Below are positions 46,980 through 57,752 of a DNA stretch of 64,000 nucleotides, piece by piece. The notes beneath the pieces were generated by a model that saw nothing but the letters and a program-made list of their open reading frames with translations, searched no databases and had not been told where the DNA came from. Each line of letters opens with the position of its first letter. Position 1 is the first letter of the stretch. Source of the DNA: Pseudanabaena sp. PCC 7367 (GTDB lineage: Bacteria; Cyanobacteriota; Cyanobacteriia; Pseudanabaenales; Pseudanabaenaceae); NCBI RefSeq assembly GCF_000317065.1, contig NC_019701.1, forward strand, positions 2,385,001-2,449,000. Direction: 5' to 3'. The translations under genes were made by a program, and so were the position numbers.

Positions 46980-48416
46980 ATGACTGCAACGGTTCAAAAG
47001 TTAGTCAATCAGCCATATAAATACGGTTTTGTGACCAAGGTTGAGTCGGATATCATTCCCCGTGGATTGAGTGAAGACGTGATCCGCACTATTTCGGCTA
47101 AGAAAAATGAGCCCGAATTTATGCTGGAGTTCCGTCTCAAGGCTTATCGCAAGTGGCTGACAATGACCGAACCAAGCTGGCCTAATGTCAAATATCCGAA
47201 GATTAACTATCAAGATATTATCTACTATTCTGCGCCCAAGGCTCAAGCTAAAAAGCAAAGTCTGGACGAAGTTGATCCAGCCATGTTGGAAACCTTCGAG
47301 AAGCTGGGTATCCCCTTGTCAGAGCAAAAGCGGCTCTCGAATGTGGCGGTGGATGCAGTATTTGACAGTGTTTCGATCGCCACTACCTTTAAAAAAGACC
47401 TGGCCAAGGTGGGTGTAGTGTTCTGCTCAATCTCCGAAGCAATGCATGAATATCCAGAGCTGATCGAAAAATATCTGGGCAGTGTGGTGCCGATCGGTGA
47501 TAACTTTTTTGCTGCCCTCAACTCGGCGGTATTTAGTGATGGCTCTTTCTGCTACATTCCTAAAGGGGTGAAATGCCCAATGGACTTGTCCACCTATTTC
47601 CGGATTAATAACGGCGATTCGGGACAGTTTGAGCGCACTTTGATCGTGGCCGAAGAAGGTAGCTCGGTCAGCTATCTGGAAGGTTGCACCGCACCAATGT
47701 TTGACACCAATCAGCTCCATGCCGCAGTGGTGGAACTGGTGGCTTTGGATGATGCGGAAATTAAATATTCCACTGTTCAGAACTGGTACGCCGGTAATGA
47801 AGACGGCAAGGGTGGCATCTATAACTTTGTGACCAAGCGCGGTTTGTGTGCGGGTAAGAATTCTAAGATCTCCTGGACGCAGGTGGAAACAGGCTCAGCG
47901 ATCACCTGGAAATATCCCAGTTGCGTGCTGGTGGGTGATAATTCCGTGGGTGAGTTTTACTCCGTGGCGCTAACCAATAACCATCAACAGGCTGACACGG
48001 GCACGAAAATGGTGCATGTGGGCAAAAACACCCGTAGCACGATCATCTCGAAGGGTATTTCAGCGGGGCAATCCAAGAATAGCTATCGTGGCCTGGTTAA
48101 GGTTGGTTCTAAAGCCAAAGGCGCTCGTAACTATTCCCAGTGTGATTCAATGCTAATTGGCGATCGCACCCAGGCCAATACCTTCCCCTACATTGAAGTG
48201 CAGAATAATACTGCCAAGGTGGAGCATGAAGCTTCGACCTCAAAAATTGGCGAGGAACAATTGTTCTATTTCCAACAGCGGGGCATTTCTATGGAAGATG
48301 CGGTCTCAATGATGATCAGCGGCTTTTGCAAGGATGTGTTTAATGAGTTGCCAATGGAGTTTGCGGTTGAGGCCGATAAGCTGCTGGCGCTCAAGCTGGA
48401 AGGCAGTGTTGGTTAA
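46980..48416 (+). CDS. sufB: Fe-S cluster assembly scaffold SufB
   Basis: 478 residues, the usual length. The N-terminus [19 protein letters not shown] (partly shown) and the sequence [20 protein letters not shown] match SufB. Scaffold Cys and Glu/His features occur in the C-terminal beta-helix: YLEGCTAP, then [19 protein letters not shown] and the core [20 protein letters not shown]. It forms the SufBC2D scaffold on which Fe-S clusters are built in the cytoplasm. It is the first gene of the suf operon, downstream of the divergent sufR spacer. A membrane-protein gene (139 bp later) separates it from sufC, and no sufS follows sufD. Confidence 0.95.
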   Translation: MTATVQKLVNQPYKYGFVTKVESDIIPRGLSEDVIRTISAKKNEPEFMLEFRLKAYRKWLTMTEPSWPNVKYPKINYQDIIYYSAPKAQAKKQSLDEVDPAMLETFEKLGIPLSEQKRLSNVAVDAVFDSVSIATTFKKDLAKVGVVFCSISEAMHEYPELIEKYLGSVVPIGDNFFAALNSAVFSDGSFCYIPKGVKCPMDLSTYFRINNGDSGQFERTLIVAEEGSSVSYLEGCTAPMFDTNQLHAAVVELVALDDAEIKYSTVQNWYAGNEDGKGGIYNFVTKRGLCAGKNSKISWTQVETGSAITWKYPSCVLVGDNSVGEFYSVALTNNHQQADTGTKMVHVGKNTRSTIISKGISAGQSKNSYRGLVKVGSKAKGARNYSQCDSMLIGDRTQANTFPYIEVQNNTAKVEHEASTSKIGEEQLFYFQQRGISMEDAVSMMISGFCKDVFNELPMEFAVEADKLLALKLEGSVG

Positions 48417-48554
48417 GGTTTAGTATAGATTAGCGATCGCTTTTGGCTGATTCATAGCTAGGGCGATCGTTATTTCATCTGATTCAGAAAGCAAAACTCT
48501 GACTAGTTGAATTGATCTGTTGACCTGAATGATTTACTGCAGGAGGAAGAATCA

Positions 48555-48965
48555 ATGCGACTTATTCAAGCGTTTATTAAGTTGAATCGAAGCATATTGC
48601 AAATGCCCCTGCTCTGGCAACTATGGATTCTACTGCTAGTAATCGTTAATGCGATCGTTCCCCTTTTCTTTCTGAGCCATCTAGAAGCCCAAGTTGTAGT
48701 GGCAGCATTCCTGGCTAGTTTCATATTGATGATAGTTCTGACAGCCCGTTATGGTTTCACCAGAATTTTGGGGCTAGGGCATATTTTCTGGATTCCGCTC
48801 CTTTTTTTCCTCGGGCTACACCAGACCAATTTACTAGGTAATAATTTATTCGATACCTGGATGCTGGTTCTGATTATTCTGAACTCGATTTCTTTGATTA
48901 TCGATATAGTTGATGTGAGCCGTTATATTAATGGAGAGCGCTATGAAACTATCCAGGAGCAGTAA
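48555..48965 (+). CDS. Small four-helix membrane protein between sufB and sufC
   Basis: 136 residues, preceded by a strong ribosome site (GCAGGAGGAAG) at 48539-48549. Four hydrophobic segments lie at about 20-40, 47-64, 70-90 and 100-120. The pattern MPLLWQLWILLL, then LEAQVVVAAFL, RYGFTRILGLGHIFWIPLL and LNSISLIIDIVDVSRYINGER matches a family of uncharacterised integral membrane proteins I have seen in other bacteria. I know no function. It lies between sufB (139 bp) and sufC (131 bp) on the same strand, so it is probably co-transcribed. This interrupts the normally contiguous suf order and may link it to Fe-S biology, or it may simply have inserted. Confidence 0.8.
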   Translation: MRLIQAFIKLNRSILQMPLLWQLWILLLVIVNAIVPLFFLSHLEAQVVVAAFLASFILMIVLTARYGFTRILGLGHIFWIPLLFFLGLHQTNLLGNNLFDTWMLVLIILNSISLIIDIVDVSRYINGERYETIQEQ

Positions 48966-49095
48966 AGATCGATACAGCTACCCCGAATGCTGTTCTTTTT
49001 CGATCCCAAATTTGCTGTAACTGTAGTCTAGATCTTAATTTCCATTTCCAAAAACATCTAAATCTAAAATAATCAAAAAATTAACCAAACTCACA

Positions 49096-49884
49096 ATGAT
49101 TGTCGAAAATAGCGAAGTAATCTTAGCGGTCGAAGACCTGACCGCCTCCGTTGATGGAGTAGAAATTCTCAAGGGCGTAAATTTGGAGATTAAGGCTGGT
49201 GAAGTCCATGCGATCATGGGTCAAAATGGCTCCGGCAAAAGCACCTTTTCAAAAGTTTTAGCCGGACACCCGCAATATGAAGTTACGGGCGGCAAGATTG
49301 CTTTCTTGGGACAAGATTTATTAGAACTAGAAGCCGAAGACAGAGCCAGAAGCGGTATTTTTCTTGCCTTTCAATATCCCCTCGAAATTCCTGGTGTCAG
49401 CAATGCCGATTTTCTGCGCACTTCCTACAACTCGCTCCAAAAGCATAAAGGCTTGCCAGAGCTGGATATTCTCGACTTCGATGACCTGGTGCAGGAAAGA
49501 CTAGAAGTAGTAAAAATGAACCCGAGCTTTTTGAGTCGAAGCGTCAATGAGGGCTTTTCTGGCGGTGAGAAGAAGCGGAATGAAATTTTGCAAATGGCGA
49601 TCTTAGATCCCAAATTGGCGATCCTGGATGAAACTGATTCTGGCCTGGATATTGATGCGCTCAAAATTGTGGCCAATGGCGTGAACCAACTATCTAGCCC
49701 CGATAATGCCAGCATTGTGATCACCCACTATCAGCGATTGCTTAACTACATCGTGCCCGACTATGTGCATATTATGTCGGCGGGTAAGATTGCGATCACT
49801 GGTGGCAAGGAACTGGCGGTGCAACTGGAAGAACGCGGCTATGACTGGATCACCGAGAAGGAGACGGCGGAGGTGGCTCAGTGA
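49096..49884 (+). CDS. sufC: Fe-S assembly ATPase SufC
   Basis: 262 residues of the ABC ATPase SufC. Walker A is GQNGSGKST (about 42-50), signature [11 protein letters not shown] (about 155) and Walker [16 protein letters not shown] (about 178); the H-loop His lies in VITHYQRLL. It binds SufB and SufD and powers cluster transfer. It overlaps sufD by four bases (GTGA), which indicates translational coupling. Confidence 0.95.
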   Translation: MIVENSEVILAVEDLTASVDGVEILKGVNLEIKAGEVHAIMGQNGSGKSTFSKVLAGHPQYEVTGGKIAFLGQDLLELEAEDRARSGIFLAFQYPLEIPGVSNADFLRTSYNSLQKHKGLPELDILDFDDLVQERLEVVKMNPSFLSRSVNEGFSGGEKKRNEILQMAILDPKLAILDETDSGLDIDALKIVANGVNQLSSPDNASIVITHYQRLLNYIVPDYVHIMSAGKIAITGGKELAVQLEERGYDWITEKETAEVAQ

Positions 49885-51335
49885 GCATAAGAGTATCCGA
49901 GTTATCCGAATATCCAGAATCGCCTCAAGCTGCAACTGCTACTGGTGCGATGAATGGTGGCTCTAACCCTAACTTTGTGGATGGTATTGTCAACCAACGG
50001 TTTGATTTAAATCAGCTCCAGGTTAATCCGGAGGCGATCGCCTGGTTGCAATCGATTCGCCAGGAAGCCCAAACTTTGTTGGTGGATCAGGAGCTGCCCC
50101 ACAAAAAGCAAGAGGAGTGGAAATACACTGATTTAAGTGCCGTATTAAAGCGTTCCTATGTGCTGCGCAAGCCCCAGGAATGTTTGCTCGATGCCCTAGA
50201 AAATCCTGGGTTTGAGAAGTTGATTGCCGGGCAGATTGTGCCAGAGGCGGCACGCAGCCTGTTGGTGTTTGTGAATGGTGTATTTTCCCCGCAGTTGTCG
50301 GGGTTGATCGATCTACCGGAAGGGGTGATCGTGGGTAGTTTGGCTCAATTGTGCGCTGATTGTTTGCCAGAGAAAGTGCAACAAAGGCTAGCCGAGTTTT
50401 TGGCGGAGCTAACCGATGCGGATGATTTTTTTGCTAATCTCAACGCCGCTTGCCTCAGTGATGTGGCGATCGCCTATGTGCCTAAAAATGTGGTGATCGA
50501 TCAACCAATCCAGTTTGTCTATGCAGTGACACCGCGATCGGCACAGACGGCCAATATTTCTGTGATTTCCCAACCCCGCTGTCTGGTGGTGGCCGAAACC
50601 GGTAGCAGTATGACCCTGGTGGAAACCTATGTAGGCGAACCGGATCGCAGTTATTTATCTAATTCGGTCGCAGAAATTATGGTGGGTGAAAATGCCGCCG
50701 TGAACCACACCAAAGTTCAGTGGGAAGGCCATGCCGCCTGCCACATTAGCACCACCGCGATCGCTCAGGAGCGTGATAGCCGCTATACTTGCAATGCGAT
50801 TTCTACTGGTGCAAAAATTTCCCGCCACAATTTGCAGGTGCAGCAATGGGCAGGGCAAACGGAAACCCACCTCAATGGTCTGGCCTATATTGATGGCGAT
50901 CGACTCACCGATACCCATTCCGCGATCGCCCATAACTATGCCCACGGCAGCAGCAATCAACTGCACAAATGTATTGTGGACGATCGGGCGCGGGCGATTT
51001 TCAACGGCAAGATCCAGGTGCGGCAGGCAGCCCAACAGACCGACTCCAGCCAGCTGAGCCGCAATTTGCTGCTTTCTGACAAGGCCAGGGTAGACACCAA
51101 ACCGCAATTGGAGATCGTGGCCGACAATGTTAAATGTGCCCACGGTGCTACGGTGAGCCAACTTGACGCAGATGAGATTTTCTATCTCCAGAGTCGTGGC
51201 ATTGATGCGGCCAGTGCGGCAAATATGCTTACCTTTGCGTTTGCGGCAGAAGTGATCCAACGCATCCCGATTCCCCGGTTGCGGCAGGCATTAGAAAAGT
51301 TTGTCCTCTCTAAAACCCGCGCTCACCATAAATAA
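49881..51335 (+). CDS. sufD: Fe-S cluster assembly protein SufD
   Basis: 484 residues from a GTG that overlaps the sufC stop. The N-terminal part has [14 protein letters not shown], and the beta-helical C-terminal core has FLQ-type repeats ending [24 protein letters not shown], standard for SufD. The first 35 residues are a less conserved leader rich in Ser and Pro. It pairs with SufB in the SufBC2D complex and takes part in iron delivery. The operon ends here; the cysteine desulfurase SufS that usually follows is not encoded. Confidence 0.94.
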   Translation: MSIRVSELSEYPESPQAATATGAMNGGSNPNFVDGIVNQRFDLNQLQVNPEAIAWLQSIRQEAQTLLVDQELPHKKQEEWKYTDLSAVLKRSYVLRKPQECLLDALENPGFEKLIAGQIVPEAARSLLVFVNGVFSPQLSGLIDLPEGVIVGSLAQLCADCLPEKVQQRLAEFLAELTDADDFFANLNAACLSDVAIAYVPKNVVIDQPIQFVYAVTPRSAQTANISVISQPRCLVVAETGSSMTLVETYVGEPDRSYLSNSVAEIMVGENAAVNHTKVQWEGHAACHISTTAIAQERDSRYTCNAISTGAKISRHNLQVQQWAGQTETHLNGLAYIDGDRLTDTHSAIAHNYAHGSSNQLHKCIVDDRARAIFNGKIQVRQAAQQTDSSQLSRNLLLSDKARVDTKPQLEIVADNVKCAHGATVSQLDADEIFYLQSRGIDAASAANMLTFAFAAEVIQRIPIPRLRQALEKFVLSKTRAHHK

Positions 51336-51346
51336 GAATTAACCAG

Positions 51347-53926
51347 CTAGATCTGGCAAACCATCACGGGGCTGATCTCCTGCTTCTTGCCAAACAAAGC
51401 TCTGGGCTTAATTAAGCTGCGCAGCAAGAAATAGATCGAAGCGATCTCACCGGGGGATCGTTGGCGCAACCATTGTCCTGGCCGACAAAATAGCAGCTCT
51501 ACCAATTGGCGATGTTGCTCCAGGGTGACCTGCTCAAACCGTACCTTTAGTTTGGGCAATTCACAACTTCGTTCGCTGGGGGTAATTGTGCCGCGCAGCT
51601 TCAGCCCCACTTCCATAATCTCGATCGTTACGGGCATAGTTTCACCCGGTTGCAGATCCGGCGGCCTGCCAGTTACCTCTACTTCTGCACCAATTTCTGA
51701 GCACATGCTGGTAATGCCCCAGTAAGTTTGATGATTTGAGTTAGCCGTACTAGAGTTTAAATTGGCTGGCATCGCCATAGTTAACTCTTCAACGGTAGAA
51801 CTATGAGCATTATTAGGAGCAATTTCAGCGGTGATCGTAGCTGGATCGCCCAGATCAAGTTCAAGATCGTTGGCAGGGAGAGCGATCGGATCTGGTTTCT
51901 GATCCAGATCGGCTTGATTTAATTGGTGATCTGTCTTTCCTTGGCGATTTGTATGACCATGCTGCTGACCATTTGCTTGATCAATACTTGCTTGATGAAT
52001 ATTTGGTTGTAAGTCTGGTTGAATCAACCTGGCTTCTGGATCTGGCTCGATTTTTACCACCCGACGTAAATTGAACCACTCATAGAGATCGACCCTGGGC
52101 ACATCCAGCATAATCAGCAAACCAATCCCCAACAAGATCAGGTTATAGGTACTCCAGATCCAACCCAGATTCAAGCCTGTGATGTCATCATTGCTGCCAT
52201 AGTCAGATATATGCATAATGCAATTGGCCAGGTTCACCCACAAACTCACCGCCGTCGCCAGAAACAGAAACACCAATGGTAGGGCTAGGCTCCAGTTAAA
52301 CACCAGCCGATCGCGGTTAATACCCTTGGGCGTGACTTTGAAGCCTTTACCAAAGGGCTTGAGCAATGTTTGCAGGGTAGTTGCCGCCACAGGGATGCAC
52401 AGGATAATATCGTAAATTTCGGCGATCGCCACCGATCGGGCACGATAGCTAAACCAGGAAAAGGTGGCCAGATTGACACAATAAACCGGCAGGAAATAGT
52501 AAATAATTTCTTCCAGGTTAGCCTTGACCGGAATAATGCCCAGAAATGAATAGGCTAGGGGAATTAATAAAAATGCCACCCGCGCAAAACTGGTAAACCA
52601 GTGGGTCACGCTACCCAAATGGCCAAACCGCTGCCGCAGGCTCAACCCCCGGATCATAAATGGGTTTTCTTCAATAAAAAATGCCTGCAAGGTGCCCTGA
52701 GCCCAGCGCAATCGCTGCGTTGCCATTGAAGCCATGTCATCGGGTGCGGCCCCCGCACTCAGCTTTTCATCTAAATAGGCCAGGTCATAGCCACAGCCAG
52801 CTAAGCGAATTGAGGTGAAATAGTCTTCACTAAGGGAGCTGGTCACAAACTTACCGCCAGCATTGGCCAAGGCCGATCGCCGGATCACAAATGATGTCCC
52901 TGAACAAACCACACTGCCAGTACCATCGCGGGCAGGCTGAATTTTACGGTGGAATACCTCATGCTCCGGCGCAATAATATTTTCCAGCCCCAGGTTACGG
53001 GCGACCGGGTCAGCATTGTAGTAGGACTGTGGCGTTTGCAACAATGCTAGATTTTGCTTCTGAAAAAAGCCCACCGTGCGTTGTAGAAAATTACGGGTGG
53101 GTACAAAGTCGGCATCAAAACAAACGATCAGCTCGCCGTTAGTCTGGCCGATCGCATGGTTTAAATTCCCAGCCTTGGCATGTTCATTATCGGGGCGGCA
53201 GATATATTCACAGCCCAATTCTGTAGCCAGGGCTCTAATTTCGGGGCGGCGGGTGTCATCGAGCACATAGATTTTTTTGCGATCGTAGTTGATCGCCTGA
53301 CAGCCAATAATTGTGCGGCGCAGAATAAAGGCTGGTTCGTTGTAGGTGGGAATAAACACATCCACGGTGGGATAGTAGGCTCCGGCGGCCACATCCTCAG
53401 CATAGCGATCGGCCTCTTCACTGCGATCGCGCGCCTGGGTAATTAAAAATAATTCCAATGCACCATTGCTAATGCTAAATAGCTCCAGCGCAAATAGACC
53501 AATACTAAACACGCCATTGAGGGGGGTCGCCACATTCAAGGTCGAGAGCGATCGCCAAAGCAAATATCTAGCGTTGAGGATCAGCAAAATCGTCACCATC
53601 GCCAACCGCGACCATTTGATCGGCTCAGGCGAAATTTTGGTGATTGCCAGCGAGATGATCAATAAAATAATCGTTGGTACTGCCAGCAGTCGCCCAGTTA
53701 CCATTGGTGCTTCCAGCCACATTGGTGGATTATCTTGCAGCCATTGCAATTGCCAAAAGATTTGTTCAATCTGGCCAGCGCCACTAAACCAGGCCGCCAC
53801 GATCGCCCCACAAATCAAAATTATTGAAATTAAAACCACCGTAGCGATGCGCGGCTTGAACCAAACTCTGGGATCGGGTATGTCCCAATCTTTCCCAGTC
53901 ACCTTGGAAACGTTTGTCTTTGTCAT
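51347..53926 (-). CDS. Cellulose-synthase-like glycosyltransferase with PilZ-like domain
   Basis: 859 residues. Transmembrane helices occur at about 30-50, 80-95, 105-120 and 135-155, followed by a GT2 core: VFIPTYNEP, YVLDDTRRPEI, FDADFVPT, SLSEDYFTSIR and QRLRWAQGT (the QxxRW motif). More membrane helices follow at about 430-620. Residues 640-720 are a Gln/Asn/His-rich linker. Residues about 735-830 are PilZ-like (SMCSEIGAEVEV), but without a recognisable RxxxR and with Met at the usual Asp/Asn of the D/NxSxxG motif, so c-di-GMP control is doubtful. It would extrude a beta-linked glucan. No BcsB-type partner is adjacent. It converges on sufD with 11 bp between. Confidence 0.87.
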   Translation of the reverse strand: MTKTNVSKVTGKDWDIPDPRVWFKPRIATVVLISIILICGAIVAAWFSGAGQIEQIFWQLQWLQDNPPMWLEAPMVTGRLLAVPTIILLIISLAITKISPEPIKWSRLAMVTILLILNARYLLWRSLSTLNVATPLNGVFSIGLFALELFSISNGALELFLITQARDRSEEADRYAEDVAAGAYYPTVDVFIPTYNEPAFILRRTIIGCQAINYDRKKIYVLDDTRRPEIRALATELGCEYICRPDNEHAKAGNLNHAIGQTNGELIVCFDADFVPTRNFLQRTVGFFQKQNLALLQTPQSYYNADPVARNLGLENIIAPEHEVFHRKIQPARDGTGSVVCSGTSFVIRRSALANAGGKFVTSSLSEDYFTSIRLAGCGYDLAYLDEKLSAGAAPDDMASMATQRLRWAQGTLQAFFIEENPFMIRGLSLRQRFGHLGSVTHWFTSFARVAFLLIPLAYSFLGIIPVKANLEEIIYYFLPVYCVNLATFSWFSYRARSVAIAEIYDIILCIPVAATTLQTLLKPFGKGFKVTPKGINRDRLVFNWSLALPLVFLFLATAVSLWVNLANCIMHISDYGSNDDITGLNLGWIWSTYNLILLGIGLLIMLDVPRVDLYEWFNLRRVVKIEPDPEARLIQPDLQPNIHQASIDQANGQQHGHTNRQGKTDHQLNQADLDQKPDPIALPANDLELDLGDPATITAEIAPNNAHSSTVEELTMAMPANLNSSTANSNHQTYWGITSMCSEIGAEVEVTGRPPDLQPGETMPVTIEIMEVGLKLRGTITPSERSCELPKLKVRFEQVTLEQHRQLVELLFCRPGQWLRQRSPGEIASIYFLLRSLIKPRALFGKKQEISPVMVCQI

Positions 53927-54984
53927 TCTCTGCGATCCAAATAGTTAAGCGATCTGATCTTTGCTAATCATGGACAAGCTATTCTTACATCCATTGATTC
54001 CTACTCCCTCTAGATTCTCTGGTTTAACCTATGCTCATAACCATGTTCATAACTTGTGGATCTAGCCATATACCTGGATCAAGCCAAAAATTAAAATACT
54101 TTAGTTAGCAATCTATCGATCAAGTTGACCTGATTAACCTCAATTTGCTCAACTCCATCGATCAAATGCCATCTAAGTTAAATGTGTTTAATTTAATATG
54201 CTTAATATGCGATCGGGACTAATGATTAAGCCAGCGATCGCTGATGATTGAAGTAATTAAGCAATCCCCAACTTTTACATAATCTACCAATATCTATCAA
54301 TTAATCCTAAATTAGTTGATCTAAATTGGTTGATCTAGCTGGTGGAATTTGCCATCCCAGACCAATCATACCCAATTCAATTTGCCCAATTCAATTTGAG
54401 AGTTGTGAGTTTGCGATCAACCTGATTTAAGAAAGAAATCTCTGGTATGTCCAAGATAACGGTTGAGATCGTGATTTTTGGGCTGCAAGCTTGGACTTTT
54501 GGAGTTCTACTAACTATTTCTACTAACTATTAAGTGCAGGTACGGCAACGGGGACATGATAGCGATCGCTACTATCGGAACTATCTGACGAAACTACGTG
54601 GCTAGGTGGAAAATAGATTTAGCAAATTTTGGCGGTCGGCAACCGTTTAGTAGATTTGGCAGGTAGAATGTATAGCATTAATCAGACCAGATATATAAAA
54701 AAGAGCAATAAGAGTATACCTAGCTTTAGAGCTTTAGATTTCTAGGCTAAATCACGGCAAATTGTCTATTGTTGCTTGGGTGTGGGCGAATATAACTAAA
54801 TGTATTTAATGTATTTAATGTATGTAAACGAGTTGAGTGAACGATATATCTTGGCCTAGTTGGCTTAGAGTTTATTTAGCTTGTTCATGCTTGTTGTTAA
54901 TACCCAGTGGTAATATCTGGCTTAATGTTTGATTCGATTGGCTTAGTCTGTTTTCAACTTGCTGCCAGTTCAATGGTGTGACCC
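53927..54984. other. Longest gene-free stretch, about 1,060 bp
   Basis: AT-rich, between the divergent cellulose-synthase-like gene and the next hypothetical gene. It shows short direct repeats such as TTTAATGTA (three tandem copies near 54800) and CAATTCAATTTG (near 54374), but no gene, tRNA or long hairpin that I can support. Confidence 0.45.
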
Positions 54985-55881
54985 ATGACTAGATATAGCG
55001 ATCGCCCTTATCACAATGATGTGATCAAAGGTGGAAATACACCACCACCGGTCAAAGATGCAGCTCTGGGGGGCTTGGAAGGAATCAGGCGCAGGTTACA
55101 GGTGGCCTCTTCCGAAGATAAAAAAATATCGGTGCTGCGGGATGTGCTGCGTTATGGTCAGGCTGGTAAAGACTTATTAAAGCAAATTATTAAATCTGAA
55201 GCGGGAGCAGTCCAGGTCGCAGCCTATTGTCTGCTTAATTTTGATAGTCAGGCAACTGAAGTTGAATCCCAGGAAATTCTCGGTGTAATTAATGCTGCTG
55301 TGCAGAGGTCGATCGATACTAGGATCGAAGTGCGGCAGATTTCAGTACCCGCCACACAAAATGATTCATCAAGTGATTCATCAAGTGATTCATCAAATGA
55401 ATTAGCGGCTGGAGCCACTAAGATCGCAAAACTTCCTGCCATTGATATGCCTGCGATCGGTGCTAAGTCTAAATTGAAATCAAAACCCAAATCTAGATCT
55501 GATCGACCTGGGCAAACTCCTCATCAAGCCAATCGATCTAATTATGCTCATCAGGGTAAAGAGCCAAATAAACGGGAGCATAATCAACCAGCCCAGCCAA
55601 CCGCTACATCAACATCGCCAGCCAAAGCGCCCTTAAAACCACCAGGTCAGTCAGCGAGCGATCGCACGCCAAAACTACCGCCAATTCAACCCCGACCCCA
55701 GCCCCAAACCAAGCAAACATCACATTCTGGGTATGATACTCAACACAATGGTAGCCAAAATAGTAAATCTCGATCGCCCAAACTGTCCCATAAACACCGC
55801 AAAGACCATAAAAAAAATCAGAACGGCTGGCAAAGATGGTTCAATCAAACCCTGGGGATTTCTGAGCAGACGGACGAGTAA
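54985..55881 (+). CDS. Hypothetical protein with helical N-domain and disordered tail
   Basis: 298 residues. Residues 28-105 look like a compact helical domain (ALGGLEGIRRRLQVASSEDKK, then AVQVAAYCLLNFDS) that I cannot name. It has the feel of a HEAT-like or scaffold segment. Residues 115-285 are Ser/Pro/Gln/Lys-rich and probably disordered, and include a 12-base tandem repeat encoding SSDSSSDSS. It ends EQTDE, 14 bp before the CCA-adding enzyme gene, so the two are probably co-transcribed. No signal peptide is seen. Function is unknown. Confidence 0.72.
   Translation: MTRYSDRPYHNDVIKGGNTPPPVKDAALGGLEGIRRRLQVASSEDKKISVLRDVLRYGQAGKDLLKQIIKSEAGAVQVAAYCLLNFDSQATEVESQEILGVINAAVQRSIDTRIEVRQISVPATQNDSSSDSSSDSSNELAAGATKIAKLPAIDMPAIGAKSKLKSKPKSRSDRPGQTPHQANRSNYAHQGKEPNKREHNQPAQPTATSTSPAKAPLKPPGQSASDRTPKLPPIQPRPQPQTKQTSHSGYDTQHNGSQNSKSRSPKLSHKHRKDHKKNQNGWQRWFNQTLGISEQTDE
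55365..55402 (+). repeat. Tandem 12-mer inside the hypothetical gene
   Basis: Three near-identical copies of GATTCATCAAGT encode the DSSS-type run of the disordered tail. It is a candidate for length variation between strains. Confidence 0.75.
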
Positions 55882-55895
55882 TCCAATCCCTACCA

Positions 55896-57752
55896 ATGCC
55901 TAACCTCGATCTGAAATATTTTTTTGTGTCGCCGCAATCGCAAATAGTCCAGATGGCAGCGACGATCGCCCAGGCTCAGGGGTTCAAGCTCTATGCGGTG
56001 GGGGGAGTGGTGCGCGATCGATTGTTAGAGCTGTTGGCTGCCGATCGAGTGGCTGGCGATCAGTCAGCCGTAGCCCCAACATTTTGCAATGATATTGATC
56101 TGGTGGTTGAAGGTCAAGCGGAGGCAGGTCTTCAGGTGGCGATCGCCCTGCATCAGCAACTTAGCCAATTAGTAACAGCAAATCAGCTTGAATCAGATTA
56201 TGGCACAGCGAGATTATTAACCTTTGCCCAATTCCAAACGGCGGAGTTATTCTGGCCAGATTTTTTTGGTTTGGGTAGTTTTACTCTGGATCTGGCAACT
56301 GCTCGCCAGGAAACCTATGCCCAGCCAGGTGCGAATCCCCAGGTACAGGCCAGCACGATCGACCGGGATCTATATCGCCGCGATCTGACCATTAATGCGT
56401 TGGCGGTGGAGATTTTGCCTGTGGGCAATGATCCATTTATTAACCAAGATCAAAATATCGATATAGTTGCAGGTCAAAATCAGCAAATAGTAATTGCTAA
56501 GCAACAGAATTCACGTCAACCGGGTGAGTTGATTGATCTCTTTGGTGGCTATGAGCATCTGTGCCAGAAACAAGTATATCCAATTCGATCGGGTAGCTTT
56601 GCGGAAGACCCACGCCGGATTTTTCGGGCGGTCAGGTTCGCGCAGCGATTTGGGTTTACGATCGCGCCAACTACAAGGGACGAAATAATTGCTACTACGG
56701 CTAGTGGTCAACATGATCACATCGGTGGGGCTCGGTTGCGATCGGAGCTTAATTATGTGGTGGCGCATCGACCCAGGTTGGCGGCGGAGATGTTGCGATC
56801 GCTAGATGAGCTGGGGGCATTGCGCTGTATCGATCGCACCTTACATATCCCTGGTGATCTAAGCTGGCAACTGCGACGCTTGCGGAAATGGCTAGCCTGG
56901 TTTGCACCAGAATATCCGATCGTCTCTGGGGCAATTGAGTTATTAGTTGCCTATCTGCCTTTGCCTGATCATCTGCACAATGAGCAACCGATCGAGCAAA
57001 TTAACCAAACTAGTCAAATTAATCAGACTCAGCGATCGCAGCCCTTACCAAACTTACCAAAAGCCCTAATCAAGCAACGCCAGCAACAAATAGAGCGGCT
57101 GGATTTACGTTTGACCGCTGAGCAAATTAAGCGACAGGGTAAACTATTGCAACTGGAGCAGGCTTTAGAAAATCTTGGTCAGGAATATTTGGGTGGTTTA
57201 AATGGTGGAGATGGATTGCTACTTAGCCCAAAGCCTCAAGCTAGCCCAAAGGATCAAGAGCCTCAAGATCAGTGGCAAACGCAGCCCGATCTATCCCTGG
57301 CCAGCCAATTTGAGATCCCGATTAATGCAAATATTAATCCGAATATTAATGCCAACAAAATCGAACGACTAATTAAACCCAGCCAGGTAGTAACAACGAT
57401 CGAAGCTTATGATCCAGTAACGATGACGATCGCTGCTGCTCGGCTCGGCAATATTGATCAAGCTAAAAATAGCGATTGGTCAATTAGTAAAAACAGTAAT
57501 GAAAATTCAACCAGCTTAAAAACCTGGCAACTGCGATTGCTGTGGCTATACCTGACCAGATGGCAATATATCAAGTCTCCCCTCAGCGGCCACGATTTAA
57601 AAGAACTGGGGTATAGTCAAGGCAGGACGATCGGCATCTTGCTGCATAAACTGCGTGCCGCTCAGTTAGATGGCCAACTCAACCCATTTGATGGTAGTAG
57701 TTCTCGTGAGGCGGCGGTTAAACTATTGGCAGAATTCGATCGCAACAATTAA
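55896..57752 (+). CDS. CCA-adding tRNA nucleotidyltransferase / poly(A) polymerase family
   Basis: 618 residues. The nucleotidyltransferase head has LYAVGGVVRDRLLE (about 28-41) and the metal pair in NDIDLVVEG (about 65-73). The neck has RRDLTINALAVEIL (about 165) and DPRRIFRAVRFAQRFGF (about 245). Residues about 355-395 and 445-545 are Gln/Asn/Pro-rich insertions (including NANINPNINANK), and the tail ends with SGHDLKELGYSQGRTIGILLHKLRAAQLDG. It adds or repairs the 3' CCA of tRNAs, or in a split system adds only part of it; which activity applies cannot be told from sequence alone. It is probably co-transcribed with the preceding gene. Confidence 0.9.
   Translation: MPNLDLKYFFVSPQSQIVQMAATIAQAQGFKLYAVGGVVRDRLLELLAADRVAGDQSAVAPTFCNDIDLVVEGQAEAGLQVAIALHQQLSQLVTANQLESDYGTARLLTFAQFQTAELFWPDFFGLGSFTLDLATARQETYAQPGANPQVQASTIDRDLYRRDLTINALAVEILPVGNDPFINQDQNIDIVAGQNQQIVIAKQQNSRQPGELIDLFGGYEHLCQKQVYPIRSGSFAEDPRRIFRAVRFAQRFGFTIAPTTRDEIIATTASGQHDHIGGARLRSELNYVVAHRPRLAAEMLRSLDELGALRCIDRTLHIPGDLSWQLRRLRKWLAWFAPEYPIVSGAIELLVAYLPLPDHLHNEQPIEQINQTSQINQTQRSQPLPNLPKALIKQRQQQIERLDLRLTAEQIKRQGKLLQLEQALENLGQEYLGGLNGGDGLLLSPKPQASPKDQEPQDQWQTQPDLSLASQFEIPINANINPNINANKIERLIKPSQVVTTIEAYDPVTMTIAAARLGNIDQAKNSDWSISKNSNENSTSLKTWQLRLLWLYLTRWQYIKSPLSGHDLKELGYSQGRTIGILLHKLRAAQLDGQLNPFDGSSSREAAVKLLAEFDRNN

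Noticed and set aside
48420-48470. GCGATCG pairs after sufB as a terminator
   Set aside because: These are HIP1-type palindromes that occur throughout the window, and no T-run follows.
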